A DNA stretch of 64,000 bases from Mastigias papua. Taxonomy: Eukaryota; Cnidaria; Scyphozoa; Rhizostomeae; Mastigiidae. Positions 33,571 to 45,552 of this stretch are shown here, one piece after another. Positions within the stretch are counted from its first letter, which is position 1. Every line of letters starts with the position of its first letter. The position numbers and the translations under genes are program-made. The notes under the pieces are model-generated. The model had not been told where the DNA came from. It worked only from the letters and a program-made list of their open reading frames with translations, and ran no database searches. The stretch spans positions 124,001 to 188,000 of the forward strand of contig CAXHSL010000120.1 of NCBI GenBank assembly GCA_964019165.1. The letters run 5' to 3'.

Positions 33571-33653
33571 TTTCGTTCCCTTTTCCTTTGCGTTAATTGT
33601 AATGAAGTGGAATGGAAGCACGAATTAACGCAATGGAAAAGAGCGGAACGAAA
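33571..33653 (-). repeat. Hairpin, reverse orientation, XY=GT
   Basis: Feet TTTCGTTCC and GGAACGAAA, arm GCGTTAATT, tip GTAATG to GCACG, arm AATTAACGC. Confidence 0.86.
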
Positions 33654-34109
33654 TTAGGCTGCGAGAAGAAGGAACAGTGAATCAGGAACAATAAAGAAGT
33701 GAAGTGAGTGAAAAGAGCGCAAATTAAATAAAACAAACATGCGTTCCCTTATTTTGTTTTAATTAATTTGGCCTTTTCCTCTTCACTTCACTGCTTTTAC
33801 CTTTGTATTAATGGTGAGTTCCGGGTTTTGGTTCGTTCCTTTCTCCTTTTCCCTTCTTTGTTTCATTACAATTAAACGTAATGGAAGGAACTGAAGCACG
33901 GTTTAATTGAAATGAAAACAAAGAGGGAACGAACGGAACGAGACATAAGAAAGACAAGTGATTTCTGTTTTATTTCCTTCTTTTCCGTTCATATTTCGTT
34001 CATGCTGCGTTTAATTCATGCGATCACAGTGTTCACTTATAATATAAACGCAGCATTCACATCATATTTCACTTCTTATTCATATTATTAATGGTGCCTG
34101 GTGTTCTTT

Positions 34110-34186
34110 CCTTTGCCCTGTGTTAATTAATTACAAATGAAGAAAGAAGTGATGAAATGCGTGAATTAATTTAACACAGCGCAAGG
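34110..34186 (-). repeat. Hairpin, reverse orientation, XY=AC
   Basis: Arm GTGTTAATTAATT with tip ACAAATG to GCGTG and arm AATTAATTTAACAC; feet CTTTGC and GCAAGG-like. Confidence 0.84.
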
Positions 34187-35285
34187 AAACAACACACACG
34201 CCACATCCCCAGAACCAAAATAGGTGGAAGATAGACCTAAATTTGTAATGGAAATTGTAATGGAATGGGAACGAAGTAGAATGAAGCACGAATTTCCATT
34301 ATAAATTTTGGGTCATCTTCGTTTTTCTGTTCTTTTTCTTGTTGTGCTTTGTTCTTTTCGTGCTTCCATTCGCTCATTTCTTTCACTCCTTTCATTACAA
34401 AAGAACAAAGACAACAATAAGAAAAAGATAAGAAAAACACCAATCTCATAAAGACAACTTACGACATCTCCCTCGATTACCAGGATTCTTTGTTACCTTT
34501 AGGATTCTCTCCGCACCCCAGGAACCCAAAACTCAAGACCGTGTGTTCCGTTTAAATGAAAAGAAAGAAAGGAATGGAAATGAGGCGTGAACAAAGAGAA
34601 CACAAATGAAGATCATGAATGCGTGGTTCCTTTGTTCTCGCTCATTCTTCATTTCCATTACTTTTCTTCTTCACATTTATTCTTCACACTTCCTTCTTTA
34701 ATATCTGGTTTTCTGGAGTTACAATGCGTCTTTAGTTCCATTCCGTTCCTGTTTCCTTTGTGTTAAAATAAATAAAGCACGCATTCATTCCATTCCTTTG
34801 TCTTTATTTAATTTAACTTAAGGAAACAAGGAAAAGGAACGAAAGACTCTCTTCATCTAATCCTCATGTTTTCCTGTGGCTCCTTTGTGTTTCATTTAAT
34901 TAAATTACAAATGAGCGAAGTGATTGCGTGAATTTAATTGAAAAATGAAACACAAGGGAAATAGGAAGCCAACCGCCTGTCTAACCTTCCGGAATTTCTC
35001 TTTTCGTTCACCTTTGTGCCTAATTTAATTATAATGAAGAGAGTGAACAAAGAGAACGAACGGAAGCATGAATTAAATTAGGGCAAAGAAAGAACGAAAC
35101 AGAAATTACCAAAAGACCTTAATTATAATGTATTCCACCAGCCAATGGAAAACAACTATAAGATTTGGGAACGGATGTGGCATGAAAGAAGCGACTTGAC
35201 TGGTGATTTCTGGTTTACTGGTTTTCCAAGATTAATAGCGGTCTAGTTTCTACAGCAGCTTTGTTCTCCTAATCCTGTACCGTGT

Positions 35286-35365
35286 CAAAAGACCTAAATT
35301 TAAACTAAACAAATAAAGGACAAGGAACGCGTGCCTGTTTTGTTTAGTTAAATTTAGTTCTTTTG
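35286..35365 (-). repeat. Hairpin, AAAAGA-foot family
   Basis: Feet CAAAAGACCTAAATTTAA and partner with the seventh-base mismatch; tip ACAAG to GCGTG. Confidence 0.84.
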
Positions 35366-35661
35366 TCCTGTGTTCGTTTAAATTAAAGAGAATAAAGCGT
35401 GCTTACATTTCACTCCATTACCTTTATTCTCTTAATTTAAAGTGAACACAGGGTCGGCTGGCGGTTAACCTTGATTTCCAAGTCTTGTTTCGTTCCTGTG
35501 TCCTTTAATTAATTCACGCATTCGCTTCTCATTTGTAATTAATTAAAGGACACATGTGAACGAAACAAGGTCTTTTGGGGTTGTGTTTGTGTTTTGTTTT
35601 AATTAAACCACGCATTCTCTTTGTCATTTGTGTTTAATTAAAACAAACACATTAACACAAC

Positions 35662-35908
35662 ACACCTTGATTTCCAGGTAAAGGAGAATGAAATGAAAAG
35701 GTACAAAAGAAGGTAATGAAAGAATGGAAGCACGCTTCTTTTGTTCCTTTTCCTTTCATTCCCTCGTGTGTTTGTTTAACTTAATTAAAATCACGCATTC
35801 TTTGTATTTTAATTAATTTAAACAGCACACACGACCTTGAGTTTTACATCCAGGATCTAGTACACATTCTATCTTCTGCTTGGGTTCTATTCCACCTACT
35901 AATCAAGG
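35662..35908. repeat. 247-bp direct repeat R6, copy a
   Basis: Recurs at 38,537-38,783 (offset 2,875) and inverted at 62,068-62,314. It holds two complete hairpins and ends at CTACTAATCAAGG, where the three copies continue differently. Confidence 0.93.
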
Positions 35909-35995
35909 TAGTTCTATCCTTTACACCTCCTATAGTTCAAGTTCTTTCTGCGTTTATCGTTATAGTTCTATCCTTCTTTCTGGGTTATCTTCATC
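35880..35995. repeat. Junction-word cluster after R6a
   Basis: CTACTAATCAAGGTAG, TTCTATCCTTTACACC, CTCCTATAGTTC and CTTTCTGGGTTATC in order, leading into unique sequence. Confidence 0.8.
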
Positions 35996-36939
35996 CTCAG
36001 TTGTTCCAGACCGCTATCATTCGTTCCACTCATTTCCTTAGGTATAAAGGTGAATGTAATGGAATGAAATGAAGGAGAAACGAAGATAATGAAGCGAAGT
36101 GAAAGCATGCTTCGTTTCTCTCTTCATTCCATTTCATTCCATTCTTCTGTGAGAGAAATGAACGGAATGAAGTGGAAGCACGAATTAAATTAAAGAAACG
36201 TAAAGACGCCACCCCATTTCGTTCATAATTTGTTTCTTTTGCTTCTTTAATTCTCGCTTCATTCGCTCATTCATTGAAATTAAAGAAGTGAAAGAACCAA
36301 ATTATTCTCTTCCTCACGGCTCAAGCACTTGGAAATCCACCATTCATTCCCGTCTCTCGTTCATTCTTCACTCTTCTTCACCTTAATTTCCTGGTTATAA
36401 TTTCTATCTTCTGTTCCTGCTTTTGTTTCATTTCTTTGCTCCTTTGTTCATGCTTCGTTTCACGCTTTCACACGGTTACATTGTAAACGAAGCAAAACAA
36501 AGGCAAAGAAAGCAAACAAGACTGGAAGAAGATTATAACTGATGGCGGTTCCTTTGGCCTTCGGGAATAGAATGAAATGTAAGTGAGTCCCAAGGAAGCA
36601 AATGTAGTGGAAATAAAGGGAGAAACCACGCTTCATTTCTCTTCATTACATTCCATTGTGTTTCTCCCATTATTTTCATTACATTCACTTCATAATGGTA
36701 CAGGAATCTCTTTGTCTTGGCTTTTGGCTTCGTTCGTATTTCGTTCAATTGAAATAAACACGCATTCCCTTCTCTCACTTGTTTTATTTCAATTGTCCAA
36801 AAGACTCTCTTCATATCCTAGTTACATTTGAATCAATCCAAAATTCCAGGATGTGCTGAATTTAATTTAATTAAAGGGAAACAAGAACCACGCATCCGTT
36901 CTACTTCTTTGTGTTCTTTGTTTCATTTAATTATAATTA

Positions 36940-37560
36940 ACTTCACCACATTCCTTTCACTTCGTTGTTCGCTCATATTTTATTGCAATTAATTCTTTCT
37001 ATTTTAGGAGCTATAATTTAGTTCTTTCTTCCTGTTTGTTTCAATCCTTTCATTTCACTCACATTTCCTGTAATTAAAGAGCATATTTTGGATCATTTTA
37101 ATTCTTTTGCTCTATTCATTCTTTCCATTCATTCATATTTTGCTCCTATATTCATAATGCTTCGTTCATTCATCACGCATTTCATTCATTACATTATAGT
37201 TACATTCATCTTTCCTTTATATTCAATTCTAATTAAGATCTTTGCTTTATTGTAATTATAATAACTTCTCTTCGTTCCATTAAAGATTATGAGGTTGTAG
37301 AAGGAAGTGTGAAGGGAATACGAATGAAGTGGGAAAGAAATATGAACGAACCATGAAGGGAATACGTGGAAATCCTTAAAGTTAAACAAAAGATGCGGGA
37401 AAAGGAGAAATGAAAGACGCATCATAAAGTAAAAGCAAAGAATAAAGGAACCATAATGTAATGAAAATAATTATAATGTAATGGAAATAAGTTAAATTAT
37501 AATGTAAGGGAAACGAAGGTGAATTATAATGGAAAAGAGTTAATTAAATAAAGGGAAAGA
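36940..37560. other. AT-rich stretch in R5
   Basis: Hairpin-poor T-rich sequence with GCATATTTTGGATC at 37,081 and ATTTTAATTCTTTTG just after it; mirror copy at 63,291-63,911. No gene recognised. Confidence 0.5.
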
Positions 37561-38536
37561 ACGAATTGAATAAGTGAAAGAATAGAAACGAACGAGAACT
37601 GATGGTGGCGTCCTAATCTTATGACTGAACTAACTGTGAACTAGACAATTATGACTGGAGAAAGTGTACTAGATCTGGGGTCGTTCCTGTGGTTCCTTTT
37701 CTCTGTTGTCTTCGTTCAATTAAATTAAAACCACGCATACGTTCCTCTTTGTGTTTTAATTTAAATGAACGCACAACAGGGAAACGAACCAGCAACTGGG
37801 AACCTTGGAAATGATGAGACACCTTTATGACTTGGACTCGGTACGGTAATAGCCTTCGGGAACCCTTGGAATTATACCTAAGAAATGCATTGTAAGTCCT
37901 AAGTTGTAGAATAATATGAATGAAATGTGTTTGTTTGTAATTAAATGAAACGAAATCACGCGTTCTTTCCTCTCACTTGTATTTCGTTTTATTTAATTCA
38001 AACGAACACGGAATCTATGCCTGGTTCTTTGTGTCTCCTTTGCTTATTTAATTACAAATGAAACGAAGTGAATATGCGTGAATTAAATAAGCAAAAGGAG
38101 AAACAAAGGAGTCACAGCACCCTTGGAATCGCATGCCAGGTACGTTCCGTTCACTTCTTTCACTTCTCTTCCCAACCTAATGAATGAAATGGTCATTTTG
38201 TATTAATTAAATTGAATAAAACAAGGATACGCGTCTTTATTCATTTTAATTAACACAAAATGGGAATGAAGAGAACAGAGCGAACACGCGTTCATTTCTT
38301 TCACTTGTTTCGTTTCTCTGTTCATCTTCATTCGTCTTTCTTCACTACCTTCGCCTGGCTGTGTTCCATTTAAATTAATTAAACACGAAGAGAATAAGTG
38401 ATGCGTGCTTTAATTAATTTAAATTAACACACAGGCACCAGGATATGCGAGAATAAAAAGAACTAATTTAATTTATAATTGAAACAAACGAAGGGAATGA
38501 AGTGCGTGTTCAATTATAATTAAATTAGGGCTTTTT

Positions 38537-38783
38537 ACACCTTGATTTCCAGGTAAAGGAGAATGAAATGAAAAGGTACAAAAGAAGGTAATGAAAGAAT
38601 GGAAGCACGCTTCTTTTGTTCCTTTTCCTTTCATTCCCTCGTGTGTTTGTTTAACTTAATTAAAATCACGCATTCTTTGTATTTTAATTAATTTAAACAG
38701 CACACACGACCTTGAGTTTTACATCCAGGATCTAGTACACATTCTATCTTCTGCTTGGGTTCTATTCCACCTACTAATCAAGG
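38537..38783. repeat. 247-bp direct repeat R6, copy b
   Basis: Second copy of 35,662-35,908; it forms the right end of R5 copy a. Confidence 0.93.
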
Positions 38784-38851
38784 AGTTCCACCTACTAATC
38801 CTCCTATAGTTCACCTTCTTTCTGGGTTATAGTTATACCTTCACCTACTAA

Positions 38852-39027
38852 TCCTACACTCCGTTCCCTTCCTGCTTTGTTCTTTGTTGTTCCTTTATTT
38901 CGCTGGCAAAGAATGCGTGTAAGCGAAATAAAAGGAACAAACAAAGCACAAAGAAGCAAAAGACCTAAATTAATAAAGAATTCACGCGTGTTCACTTGTA
39001 ATTCTTATTAATTTAGTTCTTTTGTCC
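38852..39027. repeat. 176-bp repeat R7, inverted copy b
   Basis: Mirror image of 9,267-9,442, next to the junction-word cluster that ends R5 copy a. Confidence 0.92.
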
Positions 39028-39128
39028 TGTTCCTGATTTCTTTGTCATTTTGTTATAATTGAATAGAAACAAAACAAGCGTAATGAAAAGAAGCGCGTGT
39101 TTGTTTCTTTTCAATTAGCACAAAATGG

Positions 39129-39236
39129 GTTGTTGTGTGGTGTTTGTGTGGTTTAATTCACGCCTCGTTTCGCTCATTCTTCACTCACTGCGTTGTAATT
39201 AAACCACACCACACGAACACAACAACGTAATCAGGA
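39129..39236 (+). repeat. Long-armed hairpin, XY=AC
   Basis: Feet GTTGTTGTGT and ACACAACAAC, inner arm GTGTGGTTTAATT, tip CACGC to GTTGT. The middle of the stem is offset by an asymmetric internal loop. Confidence 0.86.
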
Positions 39237-40152
39237 ACAGTAATGGTATGAAAAGGGAAGTGTGTTTAATGAATGTGAACAAAGGGAACACACGCTTCAT
39301 TCTTCCATTGTTGTTCCTCTTTGTTCACATTAATTATAAACACACTTCCTTTTCTACCACTATATTCTAATAATGAATGAAATGTAGTGAAGAAAGAAGA
39401 ATGTGAACAAAGAAGACAAGCGAAAGAAGAGAGCGCGTGCTTCGTTCACATTCACTTTCTTCACTATATTTCATGTGTGGTGTGTTGTGAAGTGAATTAA
39501 TTCGTGCCTCGTTCTTTCCTATCACTGCGTTACAATTAATTCACTTCACATTAACACCACACCACCATTATGACCTGGAATTAGACTGTCAAGAACAAGG
39601 AAGGCAACAACTCATGCTGGACGGAACTCATGCCTGGCGGTGAGATTAGAAGAAGGATGTGAGGAAAGGGGAATGTTGGACGTACCTTGACTGGCGGTTG
39701 AACTCAGAGAATGATTCGCGAGTACACGGTCAACCTTGTTCCTGATTCCCTTCTCTTGTGGTGAGTTTTAATTGAATTAAATATAATGAAAGCATGATTT
39801 AATTCAAGCAAAACACGAACCACAAGTGAAGAAGGAATCATGAACAGCACCTGGAGACGGTGGTACGCTTCCGCTTCTCACGACCCTGTGTTCACTTTAA
39901 TTAAATGAAATAAAATATAATGTAGTGAAACGAAAGCATGATTTTATTTCTATTTAATTAAACGGAACACAGGAATGAAATGTAATGGAAATGTTGTGAA
40001 GAAAGCGTGCACTCACTGCGTTCACTTACCTTTCTTCACTTTACATTTCTTCATAACATTTCACCAGTAAACAAGACATAAGGAATGAATGGAAATAGGA
40101 CAAAGAAGGAGAATGAAAGGTAATAATGACTTCTTTCTCTTGATCTCTTTGT

Positions 40153-40288
40153 CCTAATAATAATAGAATGGATGTGTGGTTTTAATTTAAATGAATTAAA
40201 CGTAATGGAATGTGAGCGAAGTGAACGAATGAAGCACGGTTTAATTCATTTAAATAAACCACACCTCTCATTCGTTCTTATTATTAGG
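40153..40288 (-). repeat. Nested hairpin, XY=GT
   Basis: Outermost arms CCTAATAATAA and TTATTATTAGG, middle GTGTGGTTT, inner AATTAAAC, tip GTAATG to GCACG. About 136 bp. Confidence 0.84.
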
Positions 40289-40526
40289 CTTGGGTTTTGT
40301 GTTCTCTTCTTTTTCTTTCTTTAATTTATGGTTTTTTACTTCTATTATTCCACATCTTATGACTTACAATCTTAGGTTAATATGAGCCGCTGTGGGAAAG
40401 GAGGAAGAAAGAATGTTGTTCCTGATGGCCGTGGTTTTATTTCTATTTAATTTAACACAACGCAGTGAGGAAACGAACGAGGCGTGGTTAAATTAAATGA
40501 AAACAACCACGAACCACAGGAACCCT

Positions 40527-40606
40527 ATTTTGTGCTAATTAAATTGAATAAAGCGTGCGTTCTCTCCTTTCACTTACCTTTATTTCAATTTAATTAGAAC
40601 AAAATA
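40527..40606 (+). repeat. Hairpin, TTTTGT-foot family, XY=GT
   Basis: Feet TATTTTGTGCTAATTAAATT and partner with the G-to-T mismatch; arm AATAAAG, tip CGTGC to TTAC. Confidence 0.87.
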
Positions 40607-41386
40607 CCTTGAGGAGACACAACCCCGTGAACCGACAGTGGAAAAGAACTAAATTAATAAAAACAATTGAAAACAAGCGAAGGGAATGAGCGCGTGTTTC
40701 TTTGTTTTTAATTAATTTAGCCCTTTTCCCTTCGTGTTTGCTTTCCCTTTTCATTTTAATTCACGCACTTCGTTTGTAATTACAATGAAGGGAAAGAGAA
40801 ACACGAACCATGATTTCTATTGAGTTATACCTAAAGAAGATTGAATGTAACCAAGAATGATAGGTGTTTTACTGGGAAATAATGATGGTGGAGCTGGAAT
40901 AGGTGGAAGGAACTCACGGTTTGTTTCCTTTGTGTTTTAACTTTCGTTCGCCTTTATTACAATGATATGAAGTGAAGCGTGAATAAAGCGAACGAAAGAA
41001 CAAAACACAAATTAAACAAAGAGGAACCACATGCCAGGTACGTTCACTTCTTTCACTCATTACACTTACACCTATAGGAATGAATTAGAAGGGAATGAAG
41101 AGAACAGAAAGAACCAAACCACGCTTTCATTACGTTCACTTTGTTCTCTCATTACATTGTGTTTGGTTCTTTGTGTTCACTTCATTCTTCATTTCACTTC
41201 TTTATTATCTTCTCACTATATCCTTGTCTGGCTTGTTTTGTTCCCGTGTGTTTTCATTTAAATTGAATAAAGCGTGCATACGTTCCTTTTTACCTTTATT
41301 CATATTAAATGTAACACACGGGTACAAAATCAAGAACAAGGATGAACTATAACTATAACCCAGAAAGAAGGTGAACTAAGAGGAAT

Positions 41387-41487
41387 GAAGGATAGAACTA
41401 CCTTGATTAGTAGGTGGAATAGAACCCAAGCAGAAGATAGAATGTGTACTAGATCCTGGATGTAAAACTCAAGGTCGTGTGTGCTGT
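41387..41487. repeat. 101-bp repeat R9, copy a
   Basis: Direct copy of 62,054-62,154 (offset 20,667). It spans the words GATAGAACTACC and TTGATTAGTAGGTGG and the first arm of a hairpin (GGTCGTGTGTGCTGT) that is completed differently in each copy. Confidence 0.9.
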
Positions 41488-41649
41488 GATTAATTTAATT
41501 GAAACAAAGCCGTGCGTTTTATTTCATTACATTACGCTTTGTTTCATTTAAATTAAGCACAACACAGAACGAACAAAGCAAGACACGAACCTCTTCACCC
41601 GGAAATTAAGGTTAACCACGGCTCCCAGAATGTAAAGTGTCCCGAAGGC

Positions 41650-42115
41650 AGTAGAAAAAGACCCAATTTAAAAGATGTGGAACGAAAGATTTACAATGGA
41701 ATGCATGTTTACTTTATTAAAATGTAGAACAATAAAAGAAATGGATGATGGAAAATAGATTTTGGAAGAAGAAATGAAGTGAATAAGAAAGAAATCATCC
41801 ATCATTCTTCATTCTTTGTTCCATTTCACTTCATATTAATAAAAGCATTTGGGAAAGATTTCTATGGAATGAAATATAATGAAGCAAAATGAGTCAAATT
41901 CCATTAATTATAATTGAAGCAAATGTAATGGAACAAAATGGATGCATTGGAAGAAAGAACGCTCCATTCCATTCCTCTTTCACTCAATAATCCACCTATA
42001 ATATGAATATGAAGTGAAATAAATGAAACAAAGAAGTGAGAGAATTGTAAGAATAAAGAAGTGAAAGAGAGAGATTTGTTAAATTAAATAAAGGAAAAGT
42101 GAAAGTGAAAGCATT
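41650..42115. other. AT-rich stretch
   Basis: Hairpin-poor. It contains TAATAAAAGCATTTGGGAAA (41,837) and AAAGATTTCTATGGAAT (41,854), both shared with AT-rich parts of R1. No gene recognised. Confidence 0.5.
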
Positions 42116-42330
42116 AACAAACCTCGTAAATAGCTGAATTAAAAGAAAGAAGCATGCTTTCGTTTCACTCTCGTTTCTCTTCATTATCTTCTTTCTTTAA
42201 TTCAAATGAACACACCCCAGAAAACAAGACTTAAAGGTGAGGAAAGTTACAATCCTAGTTCGTGGTTCGTTTCCCCAGCTCATAACGGTCACAGAGAGCT
42301 AGATTTATAGGTGGTTCTCTGTTTCCTTTC

Positions 42331-42433
42331 GTTCCCGGTGTGTGTTTCTTTTAATTAAATAGAAATAAAACCGTGCGTCCCTTCATTTCCCTTACGTTTT
42401 ATTTCATTTAATTAAAGGAAACACACAGGGAAC
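42331..42433 (+). repeat. Hairpin, XY=GT
   Basis: Feet GTTCCC and GGGAAC, arm AATAAAAC, tip CGTGC to TTAC, arm GTTTTATT. Confidence 0.85.
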
Positions 42434-43110
42434 CGTGGGAACAAGACCTATAGGAGGTTTACAACTAATCTCAACACATTCATGCCTGGTGCTTCCTTCA
42501 TCATTCCCCTTTTCCTTTGTGCTTTTGTTTCAATGGAATGTGAATGAAGCGAGAACAAAGCACAATAAGGAAAAGAAGGGAATGAATGCGTCTTTTGGTC
42601 TTTTTACTTTGCCCTTTTTCCCTTTCCATTGCATTCATTCTTATCTTTCGCTTCTCATTCGTTCATTCTTCACTCATTCCCTGTTAAGTAGAAATAAAGA
42701 CGAAGCGAAGCGAATGGAAATGGAAAGAGAAAAACAATGAAGTGAAGAACGAAGTGAGAACGGAAGCGTGTTTTCTCTTTTCATTTCGCTTCGTTGTGCT
42801 TCGTGGCGTGTTGTGTTTAATGTGAACAAAGCGCGCATCCCTTTTCCCTTTGCCTTTGTTCACATTAAATTCATCACGCCCCAACCAAAAGACCAACCTT
42901 AATGAGCCGTATAGTTGAAGAATGAAGAGAGTTCTTTGTTTCATTCGTTTGCCTTTATTTCAATGGAATGTAGTGAGAGAAGAGTGAAACGAGAGAGCGT
43001 AATGAAGCGAGAATAAGGCAAACGAAAGAACACAAAGAAGGAACGAAAACCCGCCACCCAGAAGCCAAGTTACAATCATAAACTGTGGTCTTTCCGTTCA
43101 TTATTTCTTT

Positions 43111-43190
43111 CCCGTGCGTGTTTTCGTTTACAATTAATTCACGCGTCCTTTTATTCCCTTGTAATTAATTGAAACGAAATAACACACGGG
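43111..43190 (+). repeat. Hairpin, XY=AC
   Basis: Feet CCCGTG and CACGGG, arm CAATTAATT, tip CACGC to TTGT, arm AATTAATTG. Confidence 0.87.
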
Positions 43191-43912
43191 TTCCTTTGTC
43201 TTTCACTTTTACTTCTTTACAATGGAACAAAGAGGAAGCGTGAAAGAAGTAAAAGGGAAACACAAAGGGGAAATCAGTGAACGGTTAGACCAAGATATGA
43301 AATGAAGAATGTGGAACGAATTGAACGTAATGAAACAGAACAAAGTGGAAGAGAAAGCACGGTTCATTCGTTCCTCTTCATTTCATTTCTTTGTCTAATT
43401 CCGTTCATATTTTGTGCCGTGTCTTTCTTTGCTTTATTTCAATTCACGCACTTCGCTTCTCTTCATTTGTAATTGAAATAAGCGCAAAGAACACACGGCT
43501 CATTCACTCTCTTCACACCTCGTTTCCTTTGTGCTGCTTTCTTTGTTTAATTTAACGCAATGGAAAGAAGTGGAAGCGCGGTTAAATTAAAGCAAAGAAA
43601 ACCGCAGCACAAATTAAACGAGGGTTCGTGGTTCATTTCGTTTAAATTAATCGTGCATTCCGTTCATACACTTCGTTCTCTTCACTTCATTTACATTAAT
43701 TTAAACGAAATAAAACCACGAACGGAAGCACCTATAGAACTTGGAAACAGTGGTACGAATGAAAGGAGAAAAGGAAAAGTGCGAATTAATTCATGCTTCC
43801 ATTCGTTCCTCATTTCATTATAATTAATTCGCTCTGTTCCTTTTCCCTTCATTCCATTTCCCTTCTATTCAACTTCTCTTCATATCTTCTTCTAATGTTG
43901 TACCGTGTGTTG

Positions 43913-43985
43913 TTTAATTAAAAGAAACGAACACGCTTTCGCTTCTCTACATTGTTTCGTTTATTTTAATTAATAAAACACACGG
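43913..43985 (+). repeat. Hairpin, XY=AC, AACGAA arm
   Basis: Feet CCGTGTGT and ACACACGG, arm AAACGAA, tip CACGC to ATTGT, arm TTCGTTT. Confidence 0.87.
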
Positions 43986-44258
43986 GAATTCTCCTAATCC
44001 TTGTCTGGCTTGGTTTCTATCCGTTCCTCATTCCTACAACCTACTTATCATTCCCTTTCTTTGTGCTTGTTCGTGGCTTCTTTCTCGCTTCATTTAATTC
44101 ATTGAAAAGAAGCCACAACAAAGAACACACGAACCACTGGAATGAAAGAGGAATGGAAGGAAAAGGAAGAGTGAATTGAATTAATTCATGCATACGTTCC
44201 CTTCTTTATAATTAATTCAATTCACTTTCTTTTCCACACCATCTTTCGTTTAATTAAA

Positions 44259-44358
44259 CAAAAGAACCAATTTTAATTAATTTAAACGAAAGAAACACGC
44301 GCTCTCATTCTTTTCGCTTGTTTTCTTTCTCTTTAAATTAGTAAAATTGGGTCTTTTG
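44259..44358 (+). repeat. Hairpin, AAAAGA-foot family
   Basis: Feet CAAAAGAACCAATTTTA and TAAAATTGGGTCTTTTG, paired except the seventh base; inner tip CACGC to CTTGT. Confidence 0.84.
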
Positions 44359-45129
44359 GAAAGAGGTGGAAACTAGGAACGGAAATGTGTTGTGTTTAAT
44401 TGAATAAAGCGTGCATTCATTCCTTTCATTTACCTTTATTCAATTAAACACATTCCATTACATTTCCTCTTATTATTAGGATAGAATTATAATGAAAGGA
44501 ACGTTCCACTCATTTCACTCTCACAACCTAATTAATGACAGGTATAAACTCAACACAGTACATGATTCCTTTATTCCCGTCCTTGTTCTTGACTTTCTGG
44601 GTTCTTCACCTTCGTTTCCCGGTCTTCTTCCTGATCTTCGTTTGTTCCTATTTCTGTTCCCACCGTTTTACGTTTAATTTAAATAAAACACAAGAAATGA
44701 AGAGACGCGTGGTTTTATTTAAATTCAACGAATGAACGGTGGAAAGGAACAGAAAGAAGGAAATCAGGAACAAAAGACGAAAGAATTCTCTAATAAAAAC
44801 ACATGCCAGAAAGAATTAATAAAGCAAAATGGAAAGGAAATAAGGAAAAAGTGAAGCAGAAAGAAGTAAAACACAAAGAGAAACCATTAAGAAGAAAGCA
44901 TGGTCAGAATAAATTAATTAAAAGAATGGAAAGTGAAATAAATGAAGTGAATAAGAACGAATGAAGCGTGCTTCACTTTATTCCATTACCTTCATTTCGT
45001 TCTTTAATTCACTTCATTCTTTCACTTTCACTCCAGGACAAAGCACCTTGAGAATTAGCTCCTTTCCTGGTTCTTCCTTCATCATCGGCTCATTCTTCAC
45101 ACCTACAATCCTCGTCTGGCCGCCGTGTA

Positions 45130-45205
45130 CAAAAGAGCTAAATTATAATGGAATGCGTGCCTCGTTTACACTGCGTTACCATTTCATTATAATTTAGGTC
45201 TTTTG
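45130..45205 (+). repeat. Hairpin at the R1c boundary, AAAAGA-foot family
   Basis: Feet CAAAAGAGCTAAATTATA and partner; the mismatch position is G against G. It ends 14 bases before the truncated cox1 copy begins. Confidence 0.84.
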
Positions 45206-45218
45206 GGGTTCCTTTCAC

Positions 45219-45552
45219 CTGGAGACCCTTGAAAGATAGGTACAAAATAATTTCCAAATCCACCAAACAAGCCAGGCATTACTAAAAAGAAGATCATAAG
45301 AAAGCCATGCAATGTAATGCTTATATTATAGAAGTTCTGGTTTTCTGGAGATATAATCCTATTTCCTGATGAATATAATTCTATTCTTATAAGGACTGAT
45401 ATTAATGTTCCGGAGATTCCAAAGATGAATCCAGATAATAAATAATAAATTCCTAAGCCTTTATGATTACAATTTTTAACTAGTGATAGAAATGTGGGAA
45501 GTGTGATGAATTTATTTACAATTAATCGTGCATTCACTCCACTTCACTTCAT
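45219..45552 (-). pseudogene. cox1: cox1 5' fragment (truncated third copy)
   Basis: This copy keeps the cox1 5' end, 106 residues counted from the GTG at 45,535-45,537. It breaks inside the codons for the GSPE motif at the word CTGGAGAC. Past the break the frame runs through ten unrelated residues to a stop at 45,187. It keeps heme a His77 but lacks the CuB site and the heme a3 ligand, so it cannot encode a working subunit. The break is also the left edge of the third copy of the duplicated block. Gene fragments of this kind are common in dinoflagellate mitochondrial genomes. It could be a dead end or a recombination partner for the full copies. Confidence 0.93.

Larger units (their letters stand above)
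33435..35661. other. Unique hairpin and spacer region
   Basis: About a dozen hairpins (for example 33,571, 34,110 and 35,286) separated by spacers with words such as CTAACCTTCCGG and AGCGGTCTAG. No coding sequence or rRNA piece is recognised. Confidence 0.6.
36851..38783. repeat. 1.93-kb repeat R5, copy a
   Basis: Recurs inverted at 62,068-64,000 (coordinates sum to 100,851). The inner edge is in the word CTACTAATCAAGG; the outer edge lies beyond the window. It includes the AT-rich stretch 36,940-37,560 and about ten hairpins. Confidence 0.95.
39028..41640. other. Unique hairpin and spacer region
   Basis: Hairpins of both orientations and spacers. The spacer at 40,613-40,645 contains ACCCCGTGAACC, identical to 12 bases of LSU rRNA near E. 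coli 2060, but the surrounding bases do not match, so it is not called rRNA. Confidence 0.55.

Noticed and set aside
40613..40650. ACCCCGTGAACC as LSU rRNA near E. coli 2060
   Set aside because: Twelve identical bases, but neither flank matches.
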